Below are positions 41,832 to 50,371 of a stretch of 64,000 nt of DNA, piece by piece. Origin of the DNA: Pseudomonas sp. HS6. GTDB lineage: Bacteria; Pseudomonadota; Gammaproteobacteria; Pseudomonadales; Pseudomonadaceae. Both the position numbers and the translations under genes were made by a program. The stretch is from NCBI RefSeq assembly GCF_023375815.1, contig NZ_CP067412.1, positions 1,860,001-1,924,000 on the forward strand, written 5' to 3'. Numbering within the stretch: the first letter of the stretch is position 1; each line of letters starts with the position of its first letter. The notes under the pieces were generated by a model. That model saw only the letters and a list, made by a program, of their open reading frames with translations. It did no database searches and was not told the DNA's origin.

Positions 41832-41992
41832 GTACCTTCCTAGGATGGAGGTACGCAGTCGCTTGGTTCGCCCAACCGCTGCGTAGGTGCAGGTGCCCTG
41901 AACCCCAATCAAGCCTGCACTTTGTTTCACGCGCATCTTGAGCCTCACGGGCTCTACTCCTCCCTATCAAAGAGTCTTGAGGCTCTTTTTTT
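41832..41992 (+). ncRNA. Structured small RNA candidate between convergent TetR genes
   Basis: Successive stems are visible: GTACCT/AGGTAC (41832-41854), GCAG/CTGC enclosing TTGG/CCAA (41855-41882), GTGCAGG/CCTGCAC (41887-41920) and GAGCC/GGCTC (41940-41954). The end is either AGAGTC/GGCTCT or, more stably, GAGCCTCA (41940-41947) with TGAGGCTC (41978-41985), followed by seven T. The first loop and stem contain GGA twice (AGGATGGAGG). The order of compact stems and a T-run on the plus strand fits an sRNA. Read-through from the upstream TetR gene or a 3'-UTR-derived RNA is an alternative. I do not recognise a named family. Confidence 0.55.
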
Positions 41993-42003
41993 GTCTCTGA
42001 AAA

Positions 42004-42630
42004 TCAGTCTTCAGGTTCGCAGCGAATCGAACGCCACGTGGCCTGAGCCAGCAACTCACGATAAGCCTTCGGACTGCCCTTCACCCGCCCGGACAACCAC
42101 GCCCGACAATAGCTGTCCGCCTGTCCGACGATCAGCGACGGCAGCAGTTCAGCGGGACACTCATTGAGTTCGGCGGCGCGCCCGGGCTCACTCAACCAGG
42201 TGCGCAGACTCAGATTGCGCGTCTTGTTGCGGGCGGCCAGTTCGTCCTTGTGCGGGCCCCGGGTCACGGCATAACGCGCGTGATACTGGAACCGCGCCCA
42301 TTCCGGCTGGTTCTCGACCCAATCCACATAGCTGAAGACCAACGCCTGCACACCTTCCTCGGTGCTCGTCGCGTCGGCCAGATAGGCATCACGCAAGCGC
42401 GCCTGATCCTCCAGAGCGGTGAAAAACAACGCGGCCACCAGCCCTTCCTTGTTGCCGAAATGGTGATAGATCGCGCCGACGCTGGTGTCGCACTCGGCGC
42501 GGATCATTTCGATGGTGGTGGCCTCGATCCCCTGCTCGTTGAACAGGCGCAAGGCCTTGCGAAAGATGTCGCGCTTGAGTTCGGCCCGGCGGCCGGGGTA
42601 GCTGCGCTCGAGTAGATCTGTGGTGTCCAT
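42004..42630 (-). CDS. TetR-family transcriptional regulator
   Basis: A 208-residue TetR protein. The helix-turn-helix ATTIEMIRAECDTSVGAIYHHFGNKEGLVAALF spans about residues 30-63. The effector domain has aromatic-rich segments (YVDWVENQPEWARFQYHARYAV). ATG 42630 is used; the upstream frame crosses the operator. It is divergent from a hotdog-fold thioesterase gene, with a 53-bp nested palindrome in the gap, so it most likely represses that gene and perhaps itself. A fatty acyl-type ligand would fit the target but is inference. Confidence 0.87.
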   Translation of the reverse strand: MDTTDLLERSYPGRRAELKRDIFRKALRLFNEQGIEATTIEMIRAECDTSVGAIYHHFGNKEGLVAALFFTALEDQARLRDAYLADATSTEEGVQALVFSYVDWVENQPEWARFQYHARYAVTRGPHKDELAARNKTRNLSLRTWLSEPGRAAELNECPAELLPSLIVGQADSYCRAWLSGRVKGSPKAYRELLAQATWRSIRCEPED

Positions 42631-42714
42631 GGGGTTGAAGGCCTTGTAAATCCGGTTGAAAGGCACGGCCGTGCCGGTAATCGAAACGCGCCTAGGTTGA
42701 CAGATTTCCCACGG

Positions 42715-42767
42715 ACAGAATACCGTTCCGTTACAGAACAATATTCTCTATCGGAACATAATTCTGT
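42715..42767. promoter_or_regulatory. 53-bp nested palindromic operator region
   Basis: Three inverted pairs share one centre at 42741: ACAGAAT/ATTCTGT (outer), GTTCCG/CGGAAC (middle) and AGAA/TTCT (inner). The region lies 27 bp from the thioesterase start and 85 bp from the TetR start, so it could bind two TetR dimers and control both directions. Confidence 0.7.
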
Positions 42768-42793
42768 AAATCCCCTAATCGCGAGGCTTCACC

Positions 42794-43234
42794 ATGAGTC
42801 AGTTTCTCAGCATGTTCACCAGCGCAGGCCCACAAGCGTTCAGCCAGATGGCCTGTCAGGTCGCGCCGTATTTCAGCACTATCAATCCGCTGGTCACCGA
42901 GCTGCGAGCAGGTTCGGCGACGGTGCAGGTGCCGTTTCGCCGCGAGATCACCAACCACCTCGGCACCGTACACGCCATCGCCATGTGCAACGCCGCCGAA
43001 CTGGCGGCCGGGATGATGACCGACGTTTCGATTCCCGCCGGCGCTCGCTGGATTCCAAAAGGCATGACCGTCGAGTATCTGGCCAAGGCCAAATCCGATG
43101 TGACCGCCGTGGCCAATGGCGAAGGGCTGGACTGGCAGACCGAAGGCGACAAGATCGTGCCGGTGGACATCCACGACGCCGAGGGCAAAAAAGTGTTCAC
43201 GGCGCGAATCACCATGAACGTGAAGCTGTCCTGA
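42794..43234 (+). CDS. Hotdog-fold protein (DUF4442/PaaI-like thioesterase)
   Basis: A 146-residue hotdog protein. TNHLGTVHAIAMCNAAELAAGMM contains the HxGTxHA-type active-site turn and helix, and TVEYLAKAKSDVTAVA plus IHDAEGKKVFTARITMNVKL complete the sheet. DUF4442-type members are probable acyl-CoA thioesterases. It is controlled, by position, by the divergent TetR and ends at a strong terminator. Confidence 0.85.
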   Translation: MSQFLSMFTSAGPQAFSQMACQVAPYFSTINPLVTELRAGSATVQVPFRREITNHLGTVHAIAMCNAAELAAGMMTDVSIPAGARWIPKGMTVEYLAKAKSDVTAVANGEGLDWQTEGDKIVPVDIHDAEGKKVFTARITMNVKLS

Positions 43235-43246
43235 AATCCCAGGCAC

Positions 43247-43286
43247 AAAAAAGCCCTTGTTGCCGTCGTTGCAACAAGGGCTTTTT
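43247..43286. terminator. Bidirectional Rho-independent terminator
   Basis: GCCCTTGTTGC and GCAACAAGGGC pair over 11 bp with a 7-base loop, flanked by AAAAAA and TTTTT. It ends the thioesterase gene and, in reverse, the GNAT gene. Confidence 0.93.
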
Positions 43287-43306
43287 GCCATTCGCCAGAC
43301 GCAGGA

Positions 43307-43993
43307 TCAGTGAACGGTCAGACGCTGGCGGACAAACTCTTCGGTGTGACGCGTGACTTGATCCAGATGCCGGTCGCGCTGTTTTTCGGCATCGACCATC
43401 GCCCGCTTGCCGTGTTTTTGCAGCAGGTAGGTGTGGATCTGCTGCACTTCGAGCGAACGGTAGATCGGCGTGGTGTCGATAAAACCGCGCAAGCCGTTGC
43501 TGCGGTAATGCCGGGTACTCATCAGCACCTGAGTCTCCAACTGGCCCAGCACTTCAAAGCCCAGCGCCTCGAAATACGGGACTTTACCCACGCTGCACGT
43601 CAACTCGGCATGGGGGTAGCGCGTCACCATGTCGGCGATCAACGCGCGGGCCACACCCTGACGGCGGTACGGCTGCTGCACCGCCAGATAGGCCACGTTG
43701 CACGCCTCCCAATCGCCCTGCACCGGCAAGTACAACAGGAAGCCGATCACCTGCTCCGGGTCTTCGTCCTCGGTAGCCACCAGCAGTTCCACCTCGGTGC
43801 CCTTCTCGCCGTTCAATGCCTCCAGATACAAATGCACCTCGTAGCCAACCGCGTACTGATAGACGTTGTACAGCAGGTTACTCGGGCCGAGACCGATCGC
43901 GCTGATGTCGGTCAGGTAGTCGACCACCATTTGCAGAATTTGGCTGTTGACGTCTTCGGGGCACGGGGATTTGTAGTGGGTGATGCGGGGCAT
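43307..43993 (-). CDS. GNAT-family N-acetyltransferase
   Basis: A 228-residue protein with a GNAT core at about 60-160. The acetyl-CoA pyrophosphate motif is PYRRQGVARALIADMV, preceded by the beta-strand CNVAYLAVQ and followed by YFEALGFEVLG. A C-terminal helical extension rich in charged residues (LLQKHGKRAMVDAEKQRDRHLDQV) is additional to the fold. ATG 43993 has GGAG 10 bases upstream. The substrate is unknown. Confidence 0.87.
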   Translation of the reverse strand: MPRITHYKSPCPEDVNSQILQMVVDYLTDISAIGLGPSNLLYNVYQYAVGYEVHLYLEALNGEKGTEVELLVATEDEDPEQVIGFLLYLPVQGDWEACNVAYLAVQQPYRRQGVARALIADMVTRYPHAELTCSVGKVPYFEALGFEVLGQLETQVLMSTRHYRSNGLRGFIDTTPIYRSLEVQQIHTYLLQKHGKRAMVDAEKQRDRHLDQVTRHTEEFVRQRLTVH

Positions 43994-44176
43994 GGCGGGT
44001 GAACTCCGGCGGTAAAACACAAGCTGCCGGGCGGGTTGAGCGACCGGCGAACCGCGACATCATACCCTGTGCAAGCCTGACAAAAATTTCATCTGCCCGA
44101 GAACGGATCTTTCGCCGATCTGGCGTCCAATTCTTCAGCTGCGTTCATTTCCCGACGCAGGCCCTGAGGAGTTGTC

Positions 44177-44500
44177 ATGAACGTTCTGCGTTCCCTGTTC
44201 AAATGGCGAAAAGCCCTGCTGCTGGTGCCGCTGACGCTGGCCGCGATGGCCAGCACACCTGTCTTTGCCCAGCCAGAAATCATCATCCGTGAAGCCCCGC
44301 CGCCCATGCGCATGGAACCGATGCCAGGTCCACGGCCCGGTTATGCCTGGGATCAGGGCCACTGGCGCTGGGAAGGTCGAGGTTACGCCTGGGTGCCCGG
44401 CCATTGGCAACCGGTGCGTCACGGCGCTCGCTGGAAACCGGGCCACTGGCAGGCCCGCGGGCCGAACTGGTACTGGATTGAAGGTCATTGGGTGCGTTGA
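44177..44500 (+). CDS. YXWGXW-repeat exported protein, copy 1
   Basis: A 107-residue exported protein. A signal peptide ends about residue 31 (TPVFAQ-P), then a proline-rich stretch and four tryptophan repeats (GYAWDQGHWRW, GYAWVPGHWQP, WKPGHWQ, WYWIEGHW) that match the YXWGXW pattern. Such proteins are found in the envelopes of soil proteobacteria with no assigned role. Coupled by position to the lipoprotein paralogue 42 bp later. Confidence 0.83.
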   Translation: MNVLRSLFKWRKALLLVPLTLAAMASTPVFAQPEIIIREAPPPMRMEPMPGPRPGYAWDQGHWRWEGRGYAWVPGHWQPVRHGARWKPGHWQARGPNWYWIEGHWVR

Positions 44501-44542
44501 TTGCTCGCCTGCCCGCCCACGTCGTCCACCAGGAACATCGTC

Positions 44543-44755
44543 ATGTCGAAAACCATAAAAACCTTGCTCGCTGCCTCACTCGTGGCAATCACCCTGTCGG
44601 GCTGCGTCGTAGAACCGGTGCGCCCGCATCGGCCACCACCGATCGTCGAAGTGGTCCCGGTGATGCCTGCGCCGGGCTATCACTGGGTTGCCGGCCATTA
44701 TCGTTGGGCCGGCAACCAATGGCGCTGGGTGCCGGGGCATTGGCGGGCGTATTGA
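44543..44755 (+). CDS. YXWGXW-repeat lipoprotein, copy 2
   Basis: A 70-residue lipoprotein. The signal ends in the lipobox LSGC, so Cys 20 is predicted to be lipidated. A proline-rich linker and two repeats (GYHWVAGHYRW, WRWVPGHW) follow. AGGA 9 bases before ATG 44543 supports this start. It is a shortened relative of the preceding gene and probably sits in the outer membrane or periplasmic face. Confidence 0.82.
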   Translation: MSKTIKTLLAASLVAITLSGCVVEPVRPHRPPPIVEVVPVMPAPGYHWVAGHYRWAGNQWRWVPGHWRAY

Positions 44756-44761
44756 GGCCGG

Positions 44762-45319
44762 TCACTGCGCCGGTGCAACCACCTTGAACTTGATCGCGAT
44801 GTCGTTCGAAACCACGGTGTCGGCCCACTCACCGGCACCGAGGCCGAATGCGTCGCGCTTGAGCACGAGCTCACCGTCGAAGATGCCAATGTTGCTGTCC
44901 GGTTTCAGTTGCACCGGCACCTGCACTTCACGGGTGACACCTTTGAGCGTGAGTCGGCCGGCGATCAGGTAATGGTTTTCATCGACCCGACTGAAACGGG
45001 TTGATTCGAACACTGCCGTCGGAAACTTTTGCGTATCGAACCACGCCGGTTTCACCAGCTCGCTGTTGGCGTCTTCGCTGCCGGCGTCGATGCTGGTGAG
45101 GTCGATGTGCAACGTGGTGCGGGCGTTGCTCAAATTTGCAGTGTCGAAATCCAGCGTCGCATCGAACTTGCCGAACGTGCCGTACATCCTCGAACCCATC
45201 TGGTTGTAGGTGAAACTGATCTGGCTTGCGGTGGTGTTGACTCGGGTGTACTCCACCGCCTGCGCCGCCGGCATGACGATCAGGCAACACACAGCAGCCA
45301 ACAACAATCGAATCGACAT
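44762..45319 (-). CDS. YceI-family periplasmic lipid-binding protein
   Basis: A 185-residue exported protein with a signal peptide to about residue 21 (PAAQA). The lipocalin-like YceI barrel is recognisable by ISFTYNQMGSRMYGTFGKFDATLDFD, PTAVFESTRFSRVDENHYLIAGRLTLKGVTREV and the ending VSNDIAIKFKVVA. Family members bind polyisoprenoids. No other gene of a quinone pathway is adjacent; the upstream gene is a LysR regulator read in the same direction. Confidence 0.9.
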   Translation of the reverse strand: MSIRLLLAAVCCLIVMPAAQAVEYTRVNTTASQISFTYNQMGSRMYGTFGKFDATLDFDTANLSNARTTLHIDLTSIDAGSEDANSELVKPAWFDTQKFPTAVFESTRFSRVDENHYLIAGRLTLKGVTREVQVPVQLKPDSNIGIFDGELVLKRDAFGLGAGEWADTVVSNDIAIKFKVVAPAQ

Positions 45320-45373
45320 GGGATGCTCCGGTGCCTCGGTGGGTCTCGACTGACTTAAGCAAACATCGGGCGC

Positions 45374-46279
45374 TTACGCCACTCCGTCCGGCATGTGCGC
45401 CTTCAGGTAACCAATCAACGCCGTCACCTTGGGCGATGGCAGGTGCTCGCGAGCCGTGACCGCGTTGAGATCCTGTGGCGGACCGATCCACTCTGGCAGA
45501 ACCCGGATCAGGCGTCCCGCCTGCACATCGGTTTTCATGCTCTGGTCCATCGCCAGGCTCAGCCCTTCGCCTGCCAGCAACGCGTCGTGCAACAGCGCCG
45601 GGTCGTTGGCGAGGATGCTGGGTTCGACACGATAGTCTCTCAGCCGCGCCCCTTCCCGGCGTAGCGGCCAGACATAACCGACATCGCGCCGGGCTTGATG
45701 CAGCGTCAACGTTTGATGGTGAAGCAATTCTTCCGGAGTTTGCGGCGTACCGTGATGCGCGAGGTATTGCGGAGCTGCGTAAATGCCCGTAGGAAAACTG
45801 GCCAGCCGCCGGGCGATCAGACTCGAGTCCGGCAATGCTCCCAGCCGCAGCGCCACGTCGATCTCCTCGCCCACCAGATCCATCGGTACATGGGAGGCCA
45901 GAATTTCCAGACGAATTTCCGGGTACGCCTGACGAAAGCCCGCCAGCAACGGTGCAAACCAATGCACCCCGAATGAAAACGGCACCGTTACCCGCAACCA
46001 GCCACGCGGCCCGTCACGCAATTGATGCACGGCCCGTTCGGCGTGTTTGAGGGTGTCGGCGATGGATTTGCACTGCTCGTAATACACCGCCCCTGCCTCG
46101 GTCAGGCTCAACTGGCGGGTGGTGCGGCGCAGCAGTTGCACACCGATGGCCTGCTCCAGCTCGCGCACTCGGCGGCTGACGGTGGTTTTGGGAATCTGCA
46201 AGGCGTGGGCAGCGGCGGTGAAACTGCCGAGGCGCACCACGCAGACAAACACCATCGTGTCGTTCAAATCGCGGATCAT
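45374..46279 (-). CDS. LysR-family transcriptional regulator (DhcR/GbuR-like)
   Basis: A 301-residue LysR protein: DNA-binding region FTAAAHALQIPKTTVSRRVRELE at about 22-44 and effector domain from about 88. ATG 46279 (MIRDLNDTMVFV) is the family-like start. It is divergent from the amidase gene across 120 bp and is the natural candidate regulator of it. Nothing in the sequence reveals the inducer. Confidence 0.87.
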   Translation of the reverse strand: MIRDLNDTMVFVCVVRLGSFTAAAHALQIPKTTVSRRVRELEQAIGVQLLRRTTRQLSLTEAGAVYYEQCKSIADTLKHAERAVHQLRDGPRGWLRVTVPFSFGVHWFAPLLAGFRQAYPEIRLEILASHVPMDLVGEEIDVALRLGALPDSSLIARRLASFPTGIYAAPQYLAHHGTPQTPEELLHHQTLTLHQARRDVGYVWPLRREGARLRDYRVEPSILANDPALLHDALLAGEGLSLAMDQSMKTDVQAGRLIRVLPEWIGPPQDLNAVTAREHLPSPKVTALIGYLKAHMPDGVA

Positions 46280-46399
46280 TTCGGACCTGCCTGAGAAGAA
46301 TGGACTGTGCCACTCATGGCACATTTCATGCCGCGATTATGGGCTAATCAGCTGAGACCCTGCGACCTAATATCGACGCTCCCTCTCGGAGTGATACCC

Positions 46400-47836
46400 A
46401 TGAAACTCAACGAATACGCCGAACACGATGGCATTGGTCTCGCACAGTTGGTTGCATCCGGCGCAGTCCACGCAAGAGAACTGGCCTCACTGGCCACCGA
46501 AGCGATACAGCAGATCAACCCATCGATCAACGCGATCATCGAACACTGGACGCCGACCGCGACCACTGGCAGCGGCCCGTTGGCAGGAGTGCCGTTTCTG
46601 ATCAAGGATCTGGCGATCACTGCGACCGGACGACGCAATGAACTGGGCAGCCGACTCGCACAAGGTCTGGTCGCGGAAAACGATTCCAGTCTGATGCAAC
46701 GCTTCAACACTGCCGGGCTGATCACCCTGGGCCGCACCACCACCCCGGAAATGGCGTTCAGCACCGAAACCGACTCCCTCCTGCAAGGCCCGACCCGCAA
46801 TCCGTGGAACCCGCAGCTTTCTTCTGGTGGCTCAAGCGGTGGCGCCGGTGCGGCAGTCGCGGCGGGTATCGTGCCAATCGCCCATGCCACCGACGCGGCA
46901 GGATCGATCCGCGTTCCGGCAGCCTTCAATGGTCTGGTGGGCCTCAAACCGACGCGCGGCCGCAGCTCTCATGGGCCAATGATGGACGAGGTATTTGCCG
47001 GGTTCGGCGTTCAGTTGGGCCTGTCGCGGACGGTGCGCGACAGCGCGGCGCTGATGGATGTGGTGCAAGGCTGTGCGCCGGGAGATCCTTATTACACGGC
47101 GGCACCGGCCGAAGGTTTTCTGGCTCAGGTCGGCCGCGATCCCGGGCGATTGCGCATCGGCTTGCTCGACACGCCCTGGAACGGGGCCAGTATCGATCCC
47201 GATATCGCCGATGCCACCGCTCGTGTTGCCCGTGAACTCGAATCTCTCGGCGATCAGGTGGAAACCGTCCGCGCACCGCTCGATCTGTCGTGGGACGCCT
47301 TCGTCGAGGCCAACGCGCACATCTGGTGTGCCAGTCTGGTGCGCTGGATCGACCATCTCGCCGCTGCGACCCGGCGCCCTGTCGATCGCAGCACCCTGGA
47401 GCCGGCCACCCTCGCCTGCTACGCCTTCGGCCAGCAATCACGCGGCACAGACTTCGCCGCCGCGCTGGAGGTGCGCAACAGCATCGCCCGTCAGGTGGCC
47501 GCGTGGTTCGAGGAGATTGACGTGCTGCTGACCCCGACCCTGCCACGTCTTCCCCAGACCCTCGGCACCTATAACCACAACGCCGAAACCATGAACGGTC
47601 GGCAATGGACGGCACGGGTCTTCGAGCACTCGCCCTTCACGCCGGTGTTCAATGTCGCGGGAACCCCGGCGATTTCACTGCCGTTGGGCATGTCCGGCAG
47701 CGGCCTGCCGATAGGACTGCAATTTGCCGCACGCTTCGGCGCCGATGACCTGTTGTTGCGTCTGGCCGGGCAACTCGAACAGGCCTTGCCGTGGCAGCAT
47801 CGTCGGCCATTGATTCGGGTCGGTAATCCGTACTGA
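46400..47836 (+). CDS. Amidase-signature family hydrolase
   Basis: A 478-residue amidase with a complete Ser-cisSer-Lys triad: K69 in FLIKDLAI, S145 in the GGSSGGAGAAVAAG loop and nucleophile S169 in AAGSIRVPA. The C-terminal PAISLPLG and GLPIGLQFAARFG motifs are typical. Family members hydrolyse amide bonds of small substrates, and the exact one is unknown. The 31 residues upstream of ATG 46400 in the frame look non-coding. A terminator follows. Confidence 0.9.
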   Translation: MKLNEYAEHDGIGLAQLVASGAVHARELASLATEAIQQINPSINAIIEHWTPTATTGSGPLAGVPFLIKDLAITATGRRNELGSRLAQGLVAENDSSLMQRFNTAGLITLGRTTTPEMAFSTETDSLLQGPTRNPWNPQLSSGGSSGGAGAAVAAGIVPIAHATDAAGSIRVPAAFNGLVGLKPTRGRSSHGPMMDEVFAGFGVQLGLSRTVRDSAALMDVVQGCAPGDPYYTAAPAEGFLAQVGRDPGRLRIGLLDTPWNGASIDPDIADATARVARELESLGDQVETVRAPLDLSWDAFVEANAHIWCASLVRWIDHLAAATRRPVDRSTLEPATLACYAFGQQSRGTDFAAALEVRNSIARQVAAWFEEIDVLLTPTLPRLPQTLGTYNHNAETMNGRQWTARVFEHSPFTPVFNVAGTPAISLPLGMSGSGLPIGLQFAARFGADDLLLRLAGQLEQALPWQHRRPLIRVGNPY

Positions 47837-47854
47837 CACCCCTCCCGTCGCCCA

Positions 47855-47890
47855 CAAAAAAAGGCTGTCCCTCACAGGACAGCCCTTTGC
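47855..47890. terminator. Bidirectional terminator after the amidase gene
   Basis: GGCTGTCC-CTCACA-GGACAGCC has an A-run of at least seven before it and CTTT after it. It ends the converging MATE transcript best, since the T-run is on the minus strand, and probably also the amidase transcript. Confidence 0.85.
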
Positions 47891-47920
47891 AGATCGGGCC
47901 GCTCGATCACTTGCGATCCG

Positions 47921-49378
47921 TCAAACCAGCCGCTCGATCTTCTGATGCTGCCAGACCAGTTTGTAGTACAGCGTCTGCAACACCAGCATCCCCAGATACG
48001 CCACCGGAAACGCCATCCACACACCCTGCAAACCAAACTGCCCGTCCAGCCAGTACGCCGCCGGCAACTGCACGCCGACCACGCAAATGATCGCGATCGC
48101 GACGGGTACCAGCACCGTGCCGCTGGCGCGCATGATCCCGCCGATGATCGCCTGAAAGCCGAAGATCAACAGGCTCCACAGCATGATGTGCAACAAGTGC
48201 TCGGCCATCACCCGGGTCGAGTCCTCGGTCAGGAACAGCCCCAGCAGCCAGTGCGACAACAGGTAACCGAGCACGATCAGGCCACCGGTCAGGCACACGT
48301 TGATCCACAATCCGGTGCGCAGGATCAGTCCCAGTCGCTCCAACCGTCCGGCACCAATCGCCTGGGCGCCGAGGATCGACGCGGTGATCGCAATCGACAG
48401 CGCCGGAAACTGCACGTAGTTGACGATCTGCGTCACCGCGCCATAGGCCGCCGTCGCCTGCGAGCCGTGCTGGTTGACCAACGTCAGAATCACCAGCTCC
48501 GACAGCGACAACACAATCATCTGCACCCCGGTCGGCAGGCCGATGCGCAATACCTTGCCGAGAATCTCGCCGTCCAGCCGCAACGCCCCGAAGAATTCCC
48601 GGTCCGGCGCCAGCGGATGGCCCTTGCGGTTCAGACTCCACGCCAGCCATGCCATCGCCGCCAGCGTACCGGCCAGCCCGGCGAACGCCGCACTCTGAAT
48701 CCCCAGTTGCGGCAAGCCCAACCACCCGCGAATGAACGCCGGGGTCAGCGCCAGACCGACAACGGTCGACAGCAGCAGCGCCAGCATCGGCGACAGCGTG
48801 TCGCTCACCCCGCGCAACAACTGCGTGAACAGCACGTACACCAGCACAAACGGCAACGTCCACATCATCACGCGGGCATAGGCCACCGCGTCGTCCAGCA
48901 CATCCGCCGGCGTCCCCAACCCCTGCAACGCCTGACGCGCAAACACACTGCCCAGCACCGCCGCGACCAACCCGATCAACACCCCCAACAACAGCGTCGC
49001 CCCGGCAATCGCCTTCACCATGTGCGACTCACGTGCGCCCCACGCCTGCCCGATCAACACCCCTGCCCCGGCACCCAGACCGATGACCAGCGCAATGAAG
49101 AAAAAGATGATCGGAAACATCCCCGACACCGCCGCCAGCGCCTGAGTGCCGAGCATCTGGCCGATGTAGATGCTGTTGACCGTGCCGGACATGGACTGCA
49201 GGAAATTCGACAGCACCATGGGGGCGAGGAACAGCAGGTAGGTCTTCCAGAGAGGGATTTGAGCTGGGCTTTGCATTGAAGGGAGGTCCATCTCGACTGC
49301 CGGGGACTGATTGAGGATAGCTTCGGTGAGTTCCGAGCGATGAGCAATGAACTTCTCGTGTATTGCAGAAGTTTTCAT
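47921..49378 (-). CDS. MATE-family multidrug efflux transporter
   Basis: A 485-residue inner-membrane antiporter with about twelve helices. The family pattern starts WKTYLLFLAPMVLSNFLQSMSGTVNSIYIGQMLG, and GLGAGAGVLIGQAWGARE is the first charged-loop motif; an internal two-fold repeat is visible (GLPTGVQMIVLSLSELVILTLVNQHG). MATE pumps expel cationic drugs using Na+ or H+. The first 34 residues are hydrophilic; an internal ATG (MQSPAQIPLW) could be the true start, but GGGGCAG precedes the outer one. Confidence 0.88.
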   Translation of the reverse strand: MKTSAIHEKFIAHRSELTEAILNQSPAVEMDLPSMQSPAQIPLWKTYLLFLAPMVLSNFLQSMSGTVNSIYIGQMLGTQALAAVSGMFPIIFFFIALVIGLGAGAGVLIGQAWGARESHMVKAIAGATLLLGVLIGLVAAVLGSVFARQALQGLGTPADVLDDAVAYARVMMWTLPFVLVYVLFTQLLRGVSDTLSPMLALLLSTVVGLALTPAFIRGWLGLPQLGIQSAAFAGLAGTLAAMAWLAWSLNRKGHPLAPDREFFGALRLDGEILGKVLRIGLPTGVQMIVLSLSELVILTLVNQHGSQATAAYGAVTQIVNYVQFPALSIAITASILGAQAIGAGRLERLGLILRTGLWINVCLTGGLIVLGYLLSHWLLGLFLTEDSTRVMAEHLLHIMLWSLLIFGFQAIIGGIMRASGTVLVPVAIAIICVVGVQLPAAYWLDGQFGLQGVWMAFPVAYLGMLVLQTLYYKLVWQHQKIERLV

Positions 49379-49438
49379 CTCTGCCCCTTGAGGCTCAACA
49401 GATTCATCCTCATCGCTGACTGTTTTTCCTCACGCCCG

Positions 49439-50212
49439 CTATTGCTGCTTCGGGTTTTGACTCTTTTGCTTCAGCCGTAGACCGTCTGTCTGGCACCCGG
49501 CCTCAAGTGCATGCTTCAGATCCTGTTGCGATTGAACGCTCACAGGGGACGAATAATCGGCGGCCAAATAATAGAAGCCTTCCGCACGTGCCTGCTCAGC
49601 TTCAAGCAATGTCGGTTGCGCCAGCAACCTTATCCTTGCGAATGGATCCTCATCAGCCTTGGGCGGTTCAACCGTTCGTTCATAACAGTACGCATGGCTA
49701 ACGGCAAATGGGTAATACCCCAGATAGGCGTCCTCGGTATTCAACACATTACGCAAAAGTATCCGGCTCTCGTCGTAACGAGGCGTCTTGGGAATCGTGT
49801 CACTGCACTTTGCGTAAACGATGGCGCCGACCAACAGACCTTTTCTGGCGGAATCCCCATAGAGCTCGCAGGCCTTCTCACGTTTTTTTTGCAGATCGGG
49901 ATTCATCGGGTCGCCGAACTCCGTCATCCGGGCTTTGTAAAATACAGCGGCGGCGTTGCCTTCCTCGATGGACTGAGCCAGATAGCGTTCAGCCTTGTTT
50001 TTGTTCTCAAGAATGTTTTCACCCACAGCTTTCGCTTTTGCCTTGTCCGGGTTGTCTTCGGTCGCCATCGACAGAAGCTCCTTCGACAGCGTCTGCCAGT
50101 CCCAGGATGCAGTCAGGTACTGATTGAATGAGTCAGTACCGGGTGGCACCGTCTCAGCAACAGCGGTGGAACACACAAAGAAAATCATCAGTGACATCAG
50201 ATTGCGGTGCAT
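49439..50212 (-). CDS. Exported protein of unknown function
   Basis: A 257-residue protein with a signal peptide to about residue 19 (CSTAVA). The mature part is hydrophilic and mostly helical. NKAERYLAQSIEEGNAAAVFYKARMTEFGDP and KKREKACELYGDSARKGLLVGAIVYAKC are reminiscent of Sel1-like repeats, but the repeats are not regular, so the class is only suggested. Cysteines at about 127, 148, 182 and 247 could form disulfides. I do not recognise a family. Confidence 0.65.
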   Translation of the reverse strand: MHRNLMSLMIFFVCSTAVAETVPPGTDSFNQYLTASWDWQTLSKELLSMATEDNPDKAKAKAVGENILENKNKAERYLAQSIEEGNAAAVFYKARMTEFGDPMNPDLQKKREKACELYGDSARKGLLVGAIVYAKCSDTIPKTPRYDESRILLRNVLNTEDAYLGYYPFAVSHAYCYERTVEPPKADEDPFARIRLLAQPTLLEAEQARAEGFYYLAADYSSPVSVQSQQDLKHALEAGCQTDGLRLKQKSQNPKQQ

Positions 50213-50371
50213 CGAACCTCCTGTGTTTCTCGGAGATCACCACCGAGTCGTAAATAGGGATAAGCCTGTATCGGTCGCCAGCGAGTGAAGTTGAATGCAC
50301 GTTGCAGGTGCCCTCTTCTGCATAACCGTGATAAACCGCAGGCTTGTTCATAACCATTGAGATCATGCTCC

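Noticed and set aside
47945..49279. 444-codon plus-strand frame opposite the MATE gene
   Set aside because: His/Arg/Gln-rich antisense artefact; the MATE protein is unmistakable.
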